From Mycobacteriales bacterium (lineage in GTDB: Bacteria; Actinomycetota; Actinomycetes; JAFAQI01): a stretch of 64,000 nt of DNA. The translations under genes and the position numbers were made by a program. Below the pieces are notes generated by a model, which did no database searches, was not told the DNA's origin, and saw nothing but the letters and a program-made list of their open reading frames with translations. This document shows, piece after piece, positions 35,191 to 45,577 of this stretch. The stretch lies in NCBI GenBank assembly GCA_035550055.1, contig DASZRO010000095.1, forward strand, positions 1-64,000, given 5' to 3'. Within the stretch, counting starts at the first letter, position 1. Each line of letters starts with the position of its first letter.

Positions 35191-36696
35191 CTGGCGCGGA
35201 GCGCTTCCGAGCTCCACTCGCACGTCGCGGGCGTCACATCGCGGTGCCGGCCGCACCGTCACCTCCCCGGTCCCTCGCAGGGTAAGACCGCGGCAGCTGG
35301 CGTCGGTGATCGTCAGCATCCCCGGACGCTCGTCGCGATCGCGTACCCGCCAGCCCCAGACGCCGAACGAACGGGCGCCGCTGAGATAGGAGAACCGGGT
35401 TGGCACTGGTGGCGGCGCGCCGCCGCCGTCGGCATGCCGGACGACGGCGTACTGGGCCACCAGCTGCGCACGCAGCCACGGGTTCCAGTACCGGTCTTCG
35501 TGTATGCCCGGGTGGAGCTCGTAGTGCTGGCGCACCCCGGCCGCGGCGAACGCCTGGTTCATCTCGACGTTCGTCGGCAACACCAGATCCTCGAACGCCT
35601 GCGCCGTGAGGTAACCGGGCAGTGAGAGGTCAGCCGAAACGCGCGGGAGGGTGTCGTTGGAGAAGCCACGGATCATCAGTGACTGCCGTCCGCGCGCGAA
35701 GGCGGCCGCGTTGAGCGCCAGGTCGACCGGCTGGCGGGCGAGGTAGTACCCCTCATCGGCTGCCGGATCACCGAACGCGTACAGCACGACCGCGACGTCT
35801 TGCGCGGTTCCGGGCAGCCCGTTCAACGGGACAGTGCCGCCGAGCAGATCCGGCAGCCCGTCGGGGAGCGGGCCGAGGTCAGCGAGGCCGGGCGCCAGCA
35901 GGATGTTCATGATCCCGGAGTCGGCGCCGATGCTCGCCCACCGGTCGGGATGCGTCAGCCCGATGGCGTAGGACCCGTAGCCACCGAGTGACTCGCCGTC
36001 GAGGATGCGGGATGCGCGGCCACGCGCGACGTGCAGGTGCCGCTCGACGAAGGGCACCAGCTCGTCGACGACGTACGACGCGAACCGCGGTGGCGGACTC
36101 GGATAGCTCTGCCGGTCGCCACCGCGGCCGTACCTCGGGTTCCAGTCCACCCAGAAGCCGTCCAGCAACGGGCCCGGACCGTAGCCGCCGGGGACCGTCC
36201 GGCCATCCGGCGCGACCAGCACCAGGTCCAGCGGCGCTGCCGGCTTCCACTTCGCCTGGTCGGCGTACTTCCACGGGGTGGGCGTGCGGTACGGCGAGAC
36301 CGCGGGCTCGCTGTCGAGCGCGGCCACCCAGGCGCTGGGATCCCTCGCCGTACCCAGCATGGAGGTGAGGTCGCCACCGAACCCGTGCAGCAGGTAGAGC
36401 GTCGGGCAGCGCCGGCGGGCGCAACCGGCCGGCACGAAGTAGGAGAACGCGGTGGTCCCGCCGAGGTCCGGTGCCGGTTCGCGCCGGCAGGTGACCACGC
36501 CCACCACCACGGCTGCGTTCGCGGCTTGGCAGTCGGCGAACGGCGAGGCGGCCGAAGACGGCGCGGCGCTCGCCCGGACGGCCGCCGGACCCGGCACGGT
36601 CGCGACGACAGCTGCGACGACGGCGGTCGCGAGGACCGCCCGTCTGATCAGAGCGCGGCGCTCAGGTCGTCGACTCCCGCAAGGGTCTCCGCCCAA
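35167..36696 (-). CDS. Secreted alpha/beta-hydrolase esterase (FrmB/antigen-85-like)
   Basis: 509 residues if the TTG at 36696 is used; the true start is uncertain because no ATG or GTG is close, and this one lies inside cheW. A signal peptide is clear ([19 protein letters not shown]). The esterase domain has [10 protein letters not shown], the nucleophile elbow [10 protein letters not shown], and a likely catalytic His in [12 protein letters not shown]-terminal beta domain of about 90 residues follows. Substrate unknown. It overlaps cheW at the start and disA at the end. Confidence 0.85.
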   Translation of the reverse strand: MGGDPCGSRRPERRALIRRAVLATAVVAAVVATVPGPAAVRASAAPSSAASPFADCQAANAAVVVGVVTCRREPAPDLGGTTAFSYFVPAGCARRRCPTLYLLHGFGGDLTSMLGTARDPSAWVAALDSEPAVSPYRTPTPWKYADQAKWKPAAPLDLVLVAPDGRTVPGGYGPGPLLDGFWVDWNPRYGRGGDRQSYPSPPPRFASYVVDELVPFVERHLHVARGRASRILDGESLGGYGSYAIGLTHPDRWASIGADSGIMNILLAPGLADLGPLPDGLPDLLGGTVPLNGLPGTAQDVAVVLYAFGDPAADEGYYLARQPVDLALNAAAFARGRQSLMIRGFSNDTLPRVSADLSLPGYLTAQAFEDLVLPTNVEMNQAFAAAGVRQHYELHPGIHEDRYWNPWLRAQLVAQYAVVRHADGGGAPPPVPTRFSYLSGARSFGVWGWRVRDRDERPGMLTITDASCRGLTLRGTGEVTVRPAPRCDARDVRVELGSAPRQLYVPLQD

Positions 36697-37103
36697 CCGG
36701 AAGCCGCGACGTCGAGCATCTTCTCGAGGTCCACCAGGAGCACCGGACCGTCTGCCGAGCTGCGCACCCCGACGACGTACGACGGCAGGACCTTCGCGGG
36801 TCGATCGGTCAGTTCGGGCAACGCGTCGGCAGGGAGCACGGCAAGCACCTGGTCGACCGCGACGCCGACGGCGTCCTCCGCCACCTCGACCACCAGAACG
36901 TCACCCTGGTCCTCCGGTGCGTCTGCGCCGCGGACGTCGAGGACCGGCAACGGCGCGCCGCGCAGCTCGATCACGCCGGCCAGCGGCGCCTGCACCCCGG
37001 GCAGCCGTTGCAGACCGGTCAGCCGCACGATCTCGCGTACGTCGTCCAACGAGGTCGCGAAGGTGCGCGCCGCGAGGCGGAACATCACGTAGCCGGTGGT
37101 CAT
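36648..37103 (-). CDS. cheW: CheW-like chemotaxis coupling protein
   Basis: 151 residues from ATG 37103, which overlaps the cheR stop. One CheW domain of SH3-like beta barrels: FRLAARTFATSLDDVREI, LQRLPGVQAPLAGVIELRG, and LLVDLEKML near the end. CheW couples receptors to CheA; neither a receptor nor CheA is encoded in this window. The operon order is cheB-cheR-cheW. Confidence 0.9.
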   Translation of the reverse strand: MTTGYVMFRLAARTFATSLDDVREIVRLTGLQRLPGVQAPLAGVIELRGAPLPVLDVRGADAPEDQGDVLVVEVAEDAVGVAVDQVLAVLPADALPELTDRPAKVLPSYVVGVRSSADGPVLLVDLEKMLDVAASGWAETLAGVDDLSAAL

Positions 37104-38569
37104 GGTGTGCCCTCGAGTGAAGCAGCCGCGCCGGCTCGATCGGCCAGCTGGTGACACAGCGCGGCGAGCTCGCCGACCTCGCGCCCACCGAGCTCGGGAG
37201 CGGTCATGTCGGCCGGACGGTTGCCGAGCGTGCGCGCCGCCGCTCGGTAGGAGCGAGCGGCGGCCACACCTTCACCCACCCGGTCGAGGGCACCGGCAAG
37301 CATGAAATGGGCGAACCCGTGCTCAGGGTCGAGGTACAAGGTCTTTCGCAGCACGACGAGTGCATCGGCATCCCTGCCGAGGTTCGTAAGCGCGACCCCC
37401 CACAGATAATGCGCATCCGGCCGCAGCGGAGTGCTGCCGGCAACCTCTGCCGCGATGTCGGCGGCCTCGGCGTAGCGGCCCTCGTCCAACGCGACGCGTA
37501 CCGCGTCGAGCGGGTCCGGAAGCGGTGCCGCCGAAGGCACGACACGCGGCACCGGAAGCGCCGGGGTGACCAGTCGCGGCAGCTTCGGCACCGCGCCGGC
37601 ATGCTTTTCCCGGCGACGACGGTCGGAGTCGCTCTTTCGGCGTTCGGGCGCTCGCGGCACCGGCTCGTCAGCCGAGCGGCGGTCGGGCAGCACCCGGCGG
37701 CGGTCGGCGTCATCGGCCTTCTCCTCGACGTCGTCGAGGCGGCGGTAGACGAAAGCGTCCCCGAGTGAGACGAGGGTGAAGTCGTCGCTGATCTGCCAGA
37801 GCGTCTCGGCGTGACCGAGGAACAGGTAGCCGCCGTCCCGCAGCCGCTCGTGGAGGCGCTTCATGAGCTGACGAGTGGTGTCGCGGTCGAAGTAGATGGT
37901 CACGTTGCGGCACAGGATGAGGTCGGCTTCTCCCGGCTCGAACGCGGCCGGTTCGGTCACCAGGTTGCGGTGCTCGAACTCGACGATCGAGCGGACCTCG
38001 TCGCGAACCGTCCACGCGGTGCCGTCCGGGTCCGGCACGAACCAGCGCGCCAGGTCGGACGGCTCGGTCATCACGAATGACCGCTCGCCGTACCTCGCCG
38101 CGCCTCCCGCCGCGAGGCCGCGGGTCGAGATGTCAGTGGCGAGCACCTTGACGTCCCAGTCGGTCGACGCGGGAAGCAGTTCGCGGACGAGGATCGCGAC
38201 CGTGTAGGCCTCCTCGCCGGTCGAGCAGCCGGCACTCCAGATGCGCAACCGCTTGCGGTCGGCGTTCTGCCGAATCAGCTCAGGCATGACGTACTTGCGA
38301 AGCGCCCGGATCTGCGGCGGGTTCCGGAAGAAGTGGGTCTCCGGGATCGTCACCTCGTCGAGCAGCGCCTGGCGCTCCTCTGCACCGGTGACCGCAGTGA
38401 CCTTCGCGAGGTAGGCCGCAACGTCAGGGGTTCTGGTCGCCCGCATCCGCTCGCCGACCGAGAAGCTGAGGGAGTCCCGGCGCGAGTCGTCGAAGGACAA
38501 CCCCGCGGCCTCGTGGAGCAGCCTCGTGATCGCCGCGAACTCCGCGTCGCTGAGCGCGACGCGCTTCAT
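37100..38569 (-). CDS. cheR: CheR-type chemoreceptor methyltransferase with C-terminal TPR-like domain
   Basis: 489 residues. All-alpha CheR N-domain (LLHEAAGLSFDDSRR), then the SAM-binding domain (IPETHFFRNPPQ, IWSAGCSTGEEAYT, ILCRNVTIYFD). A charged linker (about 290-345) leads to TPR-like helices at the C-terminus (DAHYLWGVALTNLGRDADAL). It methylates receptor glutamates. TPR-tailed CheR proteins belong to alternative chemosensory systems as well as motility. Overlaps cheB and cheW by 4 bases each. Confidence 0.93.
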   Translation of the reverse strand: MKRVALSDAEFAAITRLLHEAAGLSFDDSRRDSLSFSVGERMRATRTPDVAAYLAKVTAVTGAEERQALLDEVTIPETHFFRNPPQIRALRKYVMPELIRQNADRKRLRIWSAGCSTGEEAYTVAILVRELLPASTDWDVKVLATDISTRGLAAGGAARYGERSFVMTEPSDLARWFVPDPDGTAWTVRDEVRSIVEFEHRNLVTEPAAFEPGEADLILCRNVTIYFDRDTTRQLMKRLHERLRDGGYLFLGHAETLWQISDDFTLVSLGDAFVYRRLDDVEEKADDADRRRVLPDRRSADEPVPRAPERRKSDSDRRRREKHAGAVPKLPRLVTPALPVPRVVPSAAPLPDPLDAVRVALDEGRYAEAADIAAEVAGSTPLRPDAHYLWGVALTNLGRDADALVVLRKTLYLDPEHGFAHFMLAGALDRVGEGVAAARSYRAAARTLGNRPADMTAPELGGREVGELAALCHQLADRAGAAASLEGTP

Positions 38570-39765
38570 ACCTTGCCGCCGTCCACCGGGCTGAGCAGCC
38601 GATGCAGCGCAACCGAGATCTCCGGCAGGGGCAGTTGGAGGTCGACCGCATCCTCGGACTTCGCGGCCGCCGGCATCCCGTACACCGCGCTGGTCGACTC
38701 GTCCTGGCCGATCGTGAGGCCACCCCGGTCCCGGATCCGCTTCAGACCGGTCGCACCGTCACGTCCCATGCCGGTCAGCAGTACGCCGGCAGCCATCGAG
38801 CCGTAGGACTCGGCGGCGGAGGTGAACGTCACGTCGATGCCCGGGACGTGGTACTGCGTCGGAGGGGGCGGTGACGTGGTCACCCGCAGATGGTCGTGAA
38901 TGACCAGGTTGGTTCCGCCGGGCGCCACGGTGACTGCCCCCGGGGCGATCCGCTTGCCGTGCTCGCCCAGGACGACGGGCAACGGGCAGACGTCGTCGAG
39001 CCAGTGGGTCAGGCCCTCCATGAACCCGTCGGCCATGTGCTGCACGACCACGATCGCGGTGTCGGTACGCCGCGGCAGATCCGCCAGCAGCGTCGCGAGG
39101 GCCTGCGGGCCGCCCGTCGAGGCACCGATCACGAGCAGCTCGAACTCGCGCTGCGCGAGGCTCTCCATCAGTGCGCTCGGCTCGTCAGGACGCGGTGGCG
39201 GCTGCCGCCGCGACGTGCTTCGAGGTGCCGGACGTTCGGTCGTGCCGTCCAACCGGGCCGTGGTCATCGAGGACCGCGTGACGCCGAGCCGTCCTCGGGG
39301 ATGGGTGATGACCCGCACCCGGCCGGCAACCCGCAGTCGCTGGCGCAGCTCCTCGGCGTACTCCGAGAGCCGGGCGCTGTCCTCAGGTCCGGGCTTGGCC
39401 ATCACGTCGATGGCGCCGGCAGCCAGCGCCGACGCCGCGTTGTCGCGGTCGGCGCCGTTGACGAAGGCGGAGTACACGACGATCGGTGTCGGCCGATTGG
39501 CCATGATCCGTTCGATCGCCTCGATGCCGTTCATGACCGGCAGATGCAGGTCCATGATCACGGCGGTCGGCTGCAGCCGTTCGACGAGCGCGACGGCATC
39601 GCGGCCGGTTCGCGCCTCGCCGACCACCTCGAGCAGCGGGTCCGCCGCCATCGCGGCGCGGATGAACCGGCGCTGAGTCGCCGAGTCGTCGACGATGACC
39701 ACCGTGACCGGAGACGGGAGCTCCGGCTGCGCAGTCACCTGTGACATGTCGTCGTGTCCGTCCAC
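38566..39765 (-). CDS. cheB: CheB-type protein-glutamate methylesterase with receiver domain
   Basis: 399 residues from GTG 39765; ATG 39747 is an alternative. The receiver domain has VIVDDSATQRR and the phospho-acceptor Asp in AVIMDLHLP. A Pro/Arg-rich linker leads to the methylesterase domain with the catalytic Ser in IGASTGGPQAL, His in VQHMADGF and Asp in GMGRDGATG. It removes methyl groups from chemoreceptors. The receiver would normally be phosphorylated by CheA, which is absent from this stretch. Confidence 0.93.
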   Translation of the reverse strand: MDGHDDMSQVTAQPELPSPVTVVIVDDSATQRRFIRAAMAADPLLEVVGEARTGRDAVALVERLQPTAVIMDLHLPVMNGIEAIERIMANRPTPIVVYSAFVNGADRDNAASALAAGAIDVMAKPGPEDSARLSEYAEELRQRLRVAGRVRVITHPRGRLGVTRSSMTTARLDGTTERPAPRSTSRRQPPPRPDEPSALMESLAQREFELLVIGASTGGPQALATLLADLPRRTDTAIVVVQHMADGFMEGLTHWLDDVCPLPVVLGEHGKRIAPGAVTVAPGGTNLVIHDHLRVTTSPPPPTQYHVPGIDVTFTSAAESYGSMAAGVLLTGMGRDGATGLKRIRDRGGLTIGQDESTSAVYGMPAAAKSEDAVDLQLPLPEISVALHRLLSPVDGGKV

Positions 39766-39813
39766 GTGCTTGAGGCTGCGGACGAGATGTCCGAAGCCAC
39801 CCGATTGAGGCGT

Positions 39814-40413
39814 TCAGTCAGTGTTCTGGGTGAAATGGAAGGTCACCTGCTGCGCCCGGACGCCGGCCAGCTTTGCGGCGAGGTGGTAGGTGCCGGGCGA
39901 GGCCGCCTCGCCCGGGCTGCAGCCGGGGTCGAGACGCTTGCCGTCCCAGGTGATCGACAGCGTGGTCGTGGCACCGGGGGCGAGATTCTTGGTGGTTGCG
40001 ACGTCCGAGGTCGGGCAGCCTGCGCTCGCCCCGGTCGTCCACCAGTCGGCGGCCCCCGAGGTCACCGTCCAGATTTCGTCCGACGGCGCGGTGGTCAGCC
40101 GGCAGGTGGTCGAGGAGACGTTGGTGAGTGTCCCGGTGAACACCGGCTCGTCACCGACGGCGTACGTCTGCTCCGAGGTCGTGATCGCGGCGGACAAGTC
40201 TCCGGGCGCGCAGTCCGTGACGCCACCCGCCGGCGTACTGCTGCCGGTCGGGGTGCCGGAACCGGTCGAGCTCGCCGACGGCTTCTTCCCGCCCCCCGAA
40301 CAGGACACCGCGATGACGATGATCAGGATGAGCGGCACGCCGAGGACCACCAGCCGGCGGATCCAGTAGACCCGCGCCGGCTGCGGGCCGACCGGCGACA
40401 GCACGCTGCTCAT
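39814..40413 (-). CDS. Membrane-anchored or lipidated protein with BsuPI/DUF4232-like beta domain
   Basis: 199 residues from ATG 40413. A hydrophobic segment near 25-45 ends in a cysteine (LIIVIAVSCSGGGKK), which could be a membrane anchor or an imperfect lipobox, followed by a Ser/Thr/Gly linker. The folded part has paired cysteines and an Ig-like pattern (YAVGDEPVFTGTLTN, APGATTTLSITWDG, PGTYHLAAKL). Function unknown; extracellular. It is divergent from mutY and 48 bp upstream of cheB in the same orientation, so an operon is possible but not obvious. Confidence 0.75.
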   Translation of the reverse strand: MSSVLSPVGPQPARVYWIRRLVVLGVPLILIIVIAVSCSGGGKKPSASSTGSGTPTGSSTPAGGVTDCAPGDLSAAITTSEQTYAVGDEPVFTGTLTNVSSTTCRLTTAPSDEIWTVTSGAADWWTTGASAGCPTSDVATTKNLAPGATTTLSITWDGKRLDPGCSPGEAASPGTYHLAAKLAGVRAQQVTFHFTQNTD

Positions 40414-40466
40414 CCGGATGATCGTAGGACGCAATGTCGCGCCGGATGGGACACTCGAGGGTGAGG

Positions 40467-41336
40467 ATGACCGACATCAGGTTCGCCCGCGAGGTCCAGC
40501 GCTGGTACGACGCGAACAAGCGCGATCTCCCCTGGCGCGGGCCGGACGTCACCGCCTGGGGCGTGCTGGTCAGCGAGGTGATGCTCCAGCAGACCCCCGT
40601 CGCTCGAGTGCTTCCCGCGTGGCAGGCGTGGCTGGCGCGCTGGCCGATCCCGGCATCGCTGGCCGGCGAGGCCCCGGGCGAAGCGGTGCGGCAGTGGGGC
40701 CGGCTCGGTTACCCGCGACGGGCACTACGACTGCACCAGGCCGCCAACGCGATCGTCGCCCGCCACGGCGGCGAGGTGCCTGCGTCGTACGACGACCTGC
40801 TCGCGCTTGCGGGCGTCGGCGGCTACACCGCTGCCGCGGTCGCAGTCTTCGGCTACCACGCTCGGCACGCCGTGCTCGACACCAACGTCCGCCGTGTCTA
40901 CGCGAGGTTCTTCTCGGGAGCGGCGGACGTAGCCACGGCCTCGCCCAGTCGCGCCGAGCAGGCCGCCGCGACCGACCGCGTCCCCGCGCTCGACCCGGCC
41001 CGATACAGCGTCGCCGTCATGGAGCTCGGGGCGTTGGTCTGCACGTCGCGAGACCCGCGCTGCGGGGCCTGTCCGGTCCGCGGCGACTGCGCATGGCGTC
41101 GAGCCGGCAAGCCCGCGGCGGCCGCCACGCGCAAGCCACAGGGGTACGCCGGCACCGACCGGCAGGTGCGCGGCCGGCTGCTCGCAGTCCTTCGCGAGGC
41201 GGCCGACGTGGTCACGCGGCCGGAGCTGGAAATCGTCTGGGACGACGTCGTGCAGCGTGAGCGTTCGTTGGCCGGCCTCATCGAGGACGGGCTCGTCGAG
41301 GCGGTTGGTAGCGACCTCTTCCGGCTGCCGACATGA
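40467..41336 (+). CDS. mutY: A/G-specific adenine glycosylase MutY
   Basis: 289 residues. Removes adenine mispaired with 8-oxoguanine. Catalytic Glu in SEVMLQQTPVARV, helix-hairpin-helix LAGVGGYTAAAVAVF with catalytic Asp in VLDTNVRRVYAR, and the [4Fe-4S] cluster Cys-x6-Cys-x2-Cys-x5-Cys in CTSRDPRCGACPVRGDC. The C-terminal NUDIX-like domain is reduced, as in other actinobacterial MutY proteins. The start is ATG 40467, with GAGG six bases upstream. ATGA overlap with the next gene. Confidence 0.95.
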   Translation: MTDIRFAREVQRWYDANKRDLPWRGPDVTAWGVLVSEVMLQQTPVARVLPAWQAWLARWPIPASLAGEAPGEAVRQWGRLGYPRRALRLHQAANAIVARHGGEVPASYDDLLALAGVGGYTAAAVAVFGYHARHAVLDTNVRRVYARFFSGAADVATASPSRAEQAAATDRVPALDPARYSVAVMELGALVCTSRDPRCGACPVRGDCAWRRAGKPAAAATRKPQGYAGTDRQVRGRLLAVLREAADVVTRPELEIVWDDVVQRERSLAGLIEDGLVEAVGSDLFRLPT

Positions 41337-42007
41337 GGTACGGGTTCGCCCATCGCGGCGGACGGGCACACGGGCCCGACAACGTGCTGCCGACGTTCAC
41401 CGAGGCGCTGGCTCGTGGCGCGCGCGCAATCGAGACCGACGCGTGGGTGACCGCCGACGGCATCGTCGTACTCGATCACGACGGCCTGCACCGCGCCGGC
41501 GCGGCCGACGAGGTCCCGATCACCACGGTGCGCCGGGCCGAGCTCGCCGTACACATCCCCACCCTCGATGACCTCTATCGCAGCTGCGGGACGGACTTCG
41601 AGCTCGCCGTCGACGCGAAGGGGGACGGCGGCGCGCCGGCCATCGCGGACGTCGCCCGGCGTCACGGCGCCGCAGACCGGCTATGGGTGTTCACACCGAG
41701 CGCCGTCCTGCCCGGTGCCATCGAGCCGGCACACGCCGGCGTGACGGTGCGCGGACGGCAGCTGTGGCGCCGGTCACGCCGCCGGGAGCTGCTCCGTCAC
41801 CTGGCGGGCGATGGCGTCGAGGTCGTCAACGCGCGGTGGCCGTACTGGCATCGTCGCGCGGTCGATGACGTCCACGAGCTCGGGCTACTCGCCTTCGCCT
41901 GGGACGTGCAGTGGCGTCTCGCGCTCGCCCGCTGTCGCCGCCTCGGCATCGACGGAATCTTCAGCGACCACGTCAATCTGCTCCACAAAGCCCTCACCGG
42001 CCCCTAA
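41333..42007 (+). CDS. Glycerophosphodiester phosphodiesterase family protein
   Basis: 224 residues. N-terminal FAHRGGRAHGPDNVLPTF with the catalytic His-Arg-Gly and metal ligands IETDAW and LDHDGLHRAG match the GDPD family, which hydrolyses deacylated phospholipids to glycerol-3-phosphate and an alcohol. The sequence is short and lacks a signal peptide. Start overlaps the mutY stop (ATGA). A long hairpin begins at its stop codon. Confidence 0.9.
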   Translation: MRYGFAHRGGRAHGPDNVLPTFTEALARGARAIETDAWVTADGIVVLDHDGLHRAGAADEVPITTVRRAELAVHIPTLDDLYRSCGTDFELAVDAKGDGGAPAIADVARRHGAADRLWVFTPSAVLPGAIEPAHAGVTVRGRQLWRRSRRRELLRHLAGDGVEVVNARWPYWHRRAVDDVHELGLLAFAWDVQWRLALARCRRLGIDGIFSDHVNLLHKALTGP

Positions 42008-42090
42008 GGAAACACAAACGTTGCTGGAATCACGTTCTCAGCGCTCACGGGGCTCGGCAGAACGGTCTTTCGCAACGTTTGTGTTTTCTT
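42006..42090 (+). terminator. Long-stem, large-loop hairpin after GDPD gene
   Basis: Arms 42006-42024 and 42072-42090 pair at 18 of 19 positions around a 47-base loop that can fold further (CGTTCT at 42033-42038 with AGAACG at 42059-42064). The right arm ends in GTGTTTTCTT, giving a T-rich tail on the plus strand. It lies between the GDPD stop and the convergent DinB-like gene. Confidence 0.7.
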
Positions 42091-42128
42091 GCGTACGGCG
42101 AGGGGCGGTCAGCGGCGCGTGGCGTGGG

Positions 42129-42881
42129 TCAGGCGGCGTAGTTGCGGAGCACCCGCAAGGCCGCCTCGGCGTAGGGCCCGTCAGTGGTCAAGCCCGAGTC
42201 CTCGGGAGCCAGTCGGTGCGCGCCGACCCGGCAGAACGCGCCGGCGTCGCCGGTGATCCGCGACGGTGCATCGCTGTCGCCGTACTGCCAGATCTGGCCG
42301 TCCGGCCCGGCGAGCTCGGCATAGACCGGCTGCGGGTCTCGACCGGCCAGGCCGAAACCGTACGGCAGGGTGCGGTGGGCGAGCCAGGCGACGTGGCGCA
42401 ACCTCGCGGTGTCGGGATAGGGCACGCCGAGTGCCTCGGCGATGTCGAGCGCGTGCGCCCAGTGCTCGGCCAGCCTGGTCGTCGCCATCACCTGTGGGCG
42501 CAACGGCGCCGCGGCCCAGGGATAGCGCGCGTCGGGGTCCGCCTCGCGCAGGGCGGCTAGTGCCGCCCGGCGCGCGGTACGCCAACGCTGGAAGACCTCG
42601 AACGGGTCGCCGCGTTCGGCGCGCACCCGGTTGTCCATGATCTCGTCGAGCGTGTCGCCCTCCACCGGGAACGCGTCGATCAACGACACGTGTGCGCCGG
42701 TCACGCTCGTGACGACCGCCTCCTCGCTCTGCGCGAGATGCAGTACGACGTCGGAAATGCTCCACCCCACGGCCGCTGACGGCGAGAGCCACTGTGCCTC
42801 GTCGAGGCCACCGACCATCGCCTCGATCGCGTCCTGCTCGGCCGCAAGATCGGCGATCACGGTCGCCGCGTCAGTCGTCAT
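42129..42881 (-). CDS. TIGR03084-type DinB/mycothiol-dependent isomerase-like protein
   Basis: 250 residues of the DinB superfamily: a four-helix bundle with probable metal-binding histidines in DVVLHLAQSE and RLAEHWAHALD, and a C-terminal SCP2-like domain. The TIGR03084 group is actinobacterial and related to mycothiol-dependent maleylpyruvate isomerase. Substrate unknown. It is on the same strand as clpC but separated from it by a hairpin. Confidence 0.85.
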   Translation of the reverse strand: MTTDAATVIADLAAEQDAIEAMVGGLDEAQWLSPSAAVGWSISDVVLHLAQSEEAVVTSVTGAHVSLIDAFPVEGDTLDEIMDNRVRAERGDPFEVFQRWRTARRAALAALREADPDARYPWAAAPLRPQVMATTRLAEHWAHALDIAEALGVPYPDTARLRHVAWLAHRTLPYGFGLAGRDPQPVYAELAGPDGQIWQYGDSDAPSRITGDAGAFCRVGAHRLAPEDSGLTTDGPYAEAALRVLRNYAA

Positions 42882-42897
42882 CGTCCCCCACCGACTC

Positions 42898-42937
42898 GTC
42901 CGTGTCTGCGGTCGCCATCGGCGCCGCAGACACGGAC
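42898..42937. terminator. Hairpin downstream of clpC
   Basis: Perfect 14-bp stem (42898-42911 with 42924-42937) with a 12-base loop that itself carries CGCC/GGCG. It begins 8 bases past the clpC stop on the minus strand, so it probably terminates clpC. Confidence 0.7.
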
Positions 42938-42945
42938 AACTTGGA

Positions 42946-45474
42946 CTAGCTCGCCTCGGAAGCGCCGTCCGCGGAGGGCGCGGTGCCCGCCTCGACCAGC
43001 GGTACGTCGAGCTCCATCGGCTTCGACTCGCCGCGGAAGGTGAACCGCTCCTCGCCCTCCTCCGGCTCGTCGACGTCGACGACGACGATCTGACCGGCGG
43101 TCAGCTCGCCGTAGAGGATCTTCTCGGACAGGGTGTCCTCGATCTCCCGCTGGATCGTGCGACGCAGCGGTCGGGCGCCGAGCACCGGGTCGTACCCCTT
43201 CTTGGCCAGCAGCCGCTTGGCGTCCGAGGTGAGCTCGATCGCCATGTCCCGGTTCTTCATCTGCTCGTCGACGCGACTGATCATCAGGTCGACGATCGTG
43301 ACGATGTTCTCCTCGGAGAGCTGGTGGAACACGATCGTGTCGTCGACCCGGTTGAGGAACTCCGGCCGGAAGTGCGACTTCAGCTCGTCGTTGACCTTGA
43401 GCTTCATGCGCTCGTAGTTGTTGACGTCGTGGTCGCCGGCGGCGAACCCGAGGTTCAGGCCTTTCGCGATGTCCTTGGTCCCGAGGTTCGTGGTCATGAT
43501 GATCACGGTGTTCTTGAAGTCGACCGTACGGCCCTGCGAATCGGTGAGCCGGCCGTCTTCGAGCACCTGGAGCAGCGCGTTGAAGACGTCGGGGTGGGCC
43601 TTCTCGATCTCGTCGAAGAGCACCACCGAGAACGGCTTGCGGCGTACCCGCTCGGTGAGCTGACCGCCGTCTTCGTAGCCGACGTAACCCGGCGGGGAGC
43701 CGACCAGCCGCGACACGGTGTGCTTCTCCATGAACTCGCTCATGTCGAGCTGGATCAGCGAGTCGTCGTCGCCGAAGAGGAACTCGGCCAGCGTCTTGGA
43801 CAGCTCCGTCTTCCCGACCCCCGACGGCCCGGCGAAGATGAACGACCCACCAGGCCGCTTCGGATCCTTCAGCCCGGCGCGGGTACGACGGATCGCCTGC
43901 GCGACGGCCTTGACCGCCTGCTCCTGACCGATGACGCGCTTGTGCAGCTCGTCTTCCATGCGGAGCAGGCGCGCGGTCTCCTCCTCGGTCAGCCGGAAGA
44001 CCGGGATGCCGGTCCAGGTCGCGAGGACCTCCGCGATCTCCTCGTCGGTGACCTCGGCGACGACGTCCATGTCGCCGGCTTTCCACTCGCGCTCACGGTC
44101 GGCCTTCTGCGCCAGCAGCTGCTTTTCCTTGTCGCGCAGCGACGCCGCCTTCTCGAAGTCCTGCGCGTCGATCGCGCTCTCCTTGTCGCGGCGTACCGAG
44201 GCGATCTTCTCGTCGAACTCGCGCAGGTCCGGCGGCGCGGTCATCCGCCGGATCCGCATCCGGGAGCCGGCCTCGTCGATCAGGTCGATCGCCTTGTCCG
44301 GCAGGAACCGGTCGGAAATGTAACGGTCGGCGAGCTGCGCGGCGGCGACCAGCGCGGCGTCGGTGATCGAGACCCGGTGGTGGGACTCGTACCGGTCGCG
44401 CAGCCCCTTGAGGATCTCGATCGTGTGCGCCAGCGTGGGCTCGCCCACCTGGATCGGCTGGAACCGGCGCTCGAGCGCCGCGTCCTTCTCTAGGTACTTG
44501 CGGTACTCGTCGAGGGTCGTCGCACCGATCGTCTGCAGCTCTCCGCGAGCGAGCATGGGCTTGAGGATCGACGCCGCATCGATCGCGCCTTCGGCGGCAC
44601 CCGCACCGACCAGGGTGTGGATCTCGTCGATGAACAAGATGATGTCGCCGCGGGTGCGGATCTCTTTGAGGACCTTCTTCAGCCGCTCCTCGAAATCGCC
44701 GCGATAGCGACTGCCGGCGACCAGCGCGCCGAGGTCGAGGGTGTAAAGCTGCTTTTCCTTGAGGTTTTCCGGAACCTCGCCTTTGACGATTCCCTGGGCG
44801 AGACCCTCGACGACCGCGGTCTTGCCGACGCCGGGCTCGCCGATCAGCACCGGGTTGTTCTTGGTACGACGCGACAGCACCTGCATGACGCGCTCGATTT
44901 CCTTCTCGCGCCCGATGACCGGGTCGAGCTTTCCTTCGCGCGCCGCTTGGGTGAGATTTCGGCCGAACTGGTCGAGCACGAGCGAGGTGCTCGGGGTGCC
45001 TTCCCCGACGCCACCGGCCGCCGCGGGCTCCTTGCCCTGGTAGCCCGATAGCAGCTGGATGACCTGCTGGCGCACCCGGTTGAGGTCGGCGCCGAGCTTG
45101 ACGAGCACCTGCGCGGCGACACCCTCGCCCTCACGGATCAGCCCGAGCAGGATGTGCTCGGTCCCGATGTAGTTGTGTCCGAGCTGCAGCGCCTCACGCA
45201 GGCTGAGCTCGAGCACCTTCTTCGCCCGCGGCGTGAAGGGGATGTGTCCGCTCGGCGCCTGCTGCCCTTGGCCGATGATCTCCTCGACCTGCTGGCGGAC
45301 GCCCTCCAGCGAGATGCCCAGGGACTCGAGGGCCTTGGCGGCAACGCCTTCGCCTTCGTGGATCAGGCCGAGCAGGATGTGCTCGGTCCCGATGTAGTTG
45401 TGGTTGAGCATCCTGGCTTCTTCTTGCGCCAGGACCACGACGCGTCGCGCGCGGTCGGTGAATCTCTCGAACAT
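42946..45474 (-). CDS. clpC: ATP-dependent Clp protease ATP-binding subunit ClpC
   Basis: 842 residues, AAA+ unfoldase that feeds proteins to ClpP. Double Clp-N domain (1-145), AAA1 with Walker A GEPGVGKT, a middle domain with a UVR-like segment ([14 protein letters not shown]), AAA2 with GPSGVGKT, and an acidic tail. The ATG at 45474 is preceded by AGGAGCGAGG. The upstream region holds a sigma-R/H-type promoter candidate, fitting known oxidative-stress control of clpC in actinobacteria. Confidence 0.98.
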   Translation of the reverse strand: MFERFTDRARRVVVLAQEEARMLNHNYIGTEHILLGLIHEGEGVAAKALESLGISLEGVRQQVEEIIGQGQQAPSGHIPFTPRAKKVLELSLREALQLGHNYIGTEHILLGLIREGEGVAAQVLVKLGADLNRVRQQVIQLLSGYQGKEPAAAGGVGEGTPSTSLVLDQFGRNLTQAAREGKLDPVIGREKEIERVMQVLSRRTKNNPVLIGEPGVGKTAVVEGLAQGIVKGEVPENLKEKQLYTLDLGALVAGSRYRGDFEERLKKVLKEIRTRGDIILFIDEIHTLVGAGAAEGAIDAASILKPMLARGELQTIGATTLDEYRKYLEKDAALERRFQPIQVGEPTLAHTIEILKGLRDRYESHHRVSITDAALVAAAQLADRYISDRFLPDKAIDLIDEAGSRMRIRRMTAPPDLREFDEKIASVRRDKESAIDAQDFEKAASLRDKEKQLLAQKADREREWKAGDMDVVAEVTDEEIAEVLATWTGIPVFRLTEEETARLLRMEDELHKRVIGQEQAVKAVAQAIRRTRAGLKDPKRPGGSFIFAGPSGVGKTELSKTLAEFLFGDDDSLIQLDMSEFMEKHTVSRLVGSPPGYVGYEDGGQLTERVRRKPFSVVLFDEIEKAHPDVFNALLQVLEDGRLTDSQGRTVDFKNTVIIMTTNLGTKDIAKGLNLGFAAGDHDVNNYERMKLKVNDELKSHFRPEFLNRVDDTIVFHQLSEENIVTIVDLMISRVDEQMKNRDMAIELTSDAKRLLAKKGYDPVLGARPLRRTIQREIEDTLSEKILYGELTAGQIVVVDVDEPEEGEERFTFRGESKPMELDVPLVEAGTAPSADGASEAS

Positions 45475-45577
45475 CCTCGCTCCTCGCGCCGTACCCGGGT
45501 TGCCCCGTTGTCCGCATGCTAGCCCTGGCATGTGACGCACCGCGCCACTCCTCCAGAGCCTTCACTTACTTAGACGC

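Noticed and set aside
42631-44493. Long open frame on the plus strand opposite clpC
   Set aside because: It is antisense to the highly conserved ClpC coding frame, Arg/Asp/Val-rich, with no recognisable domain; a codon-bias shadow.
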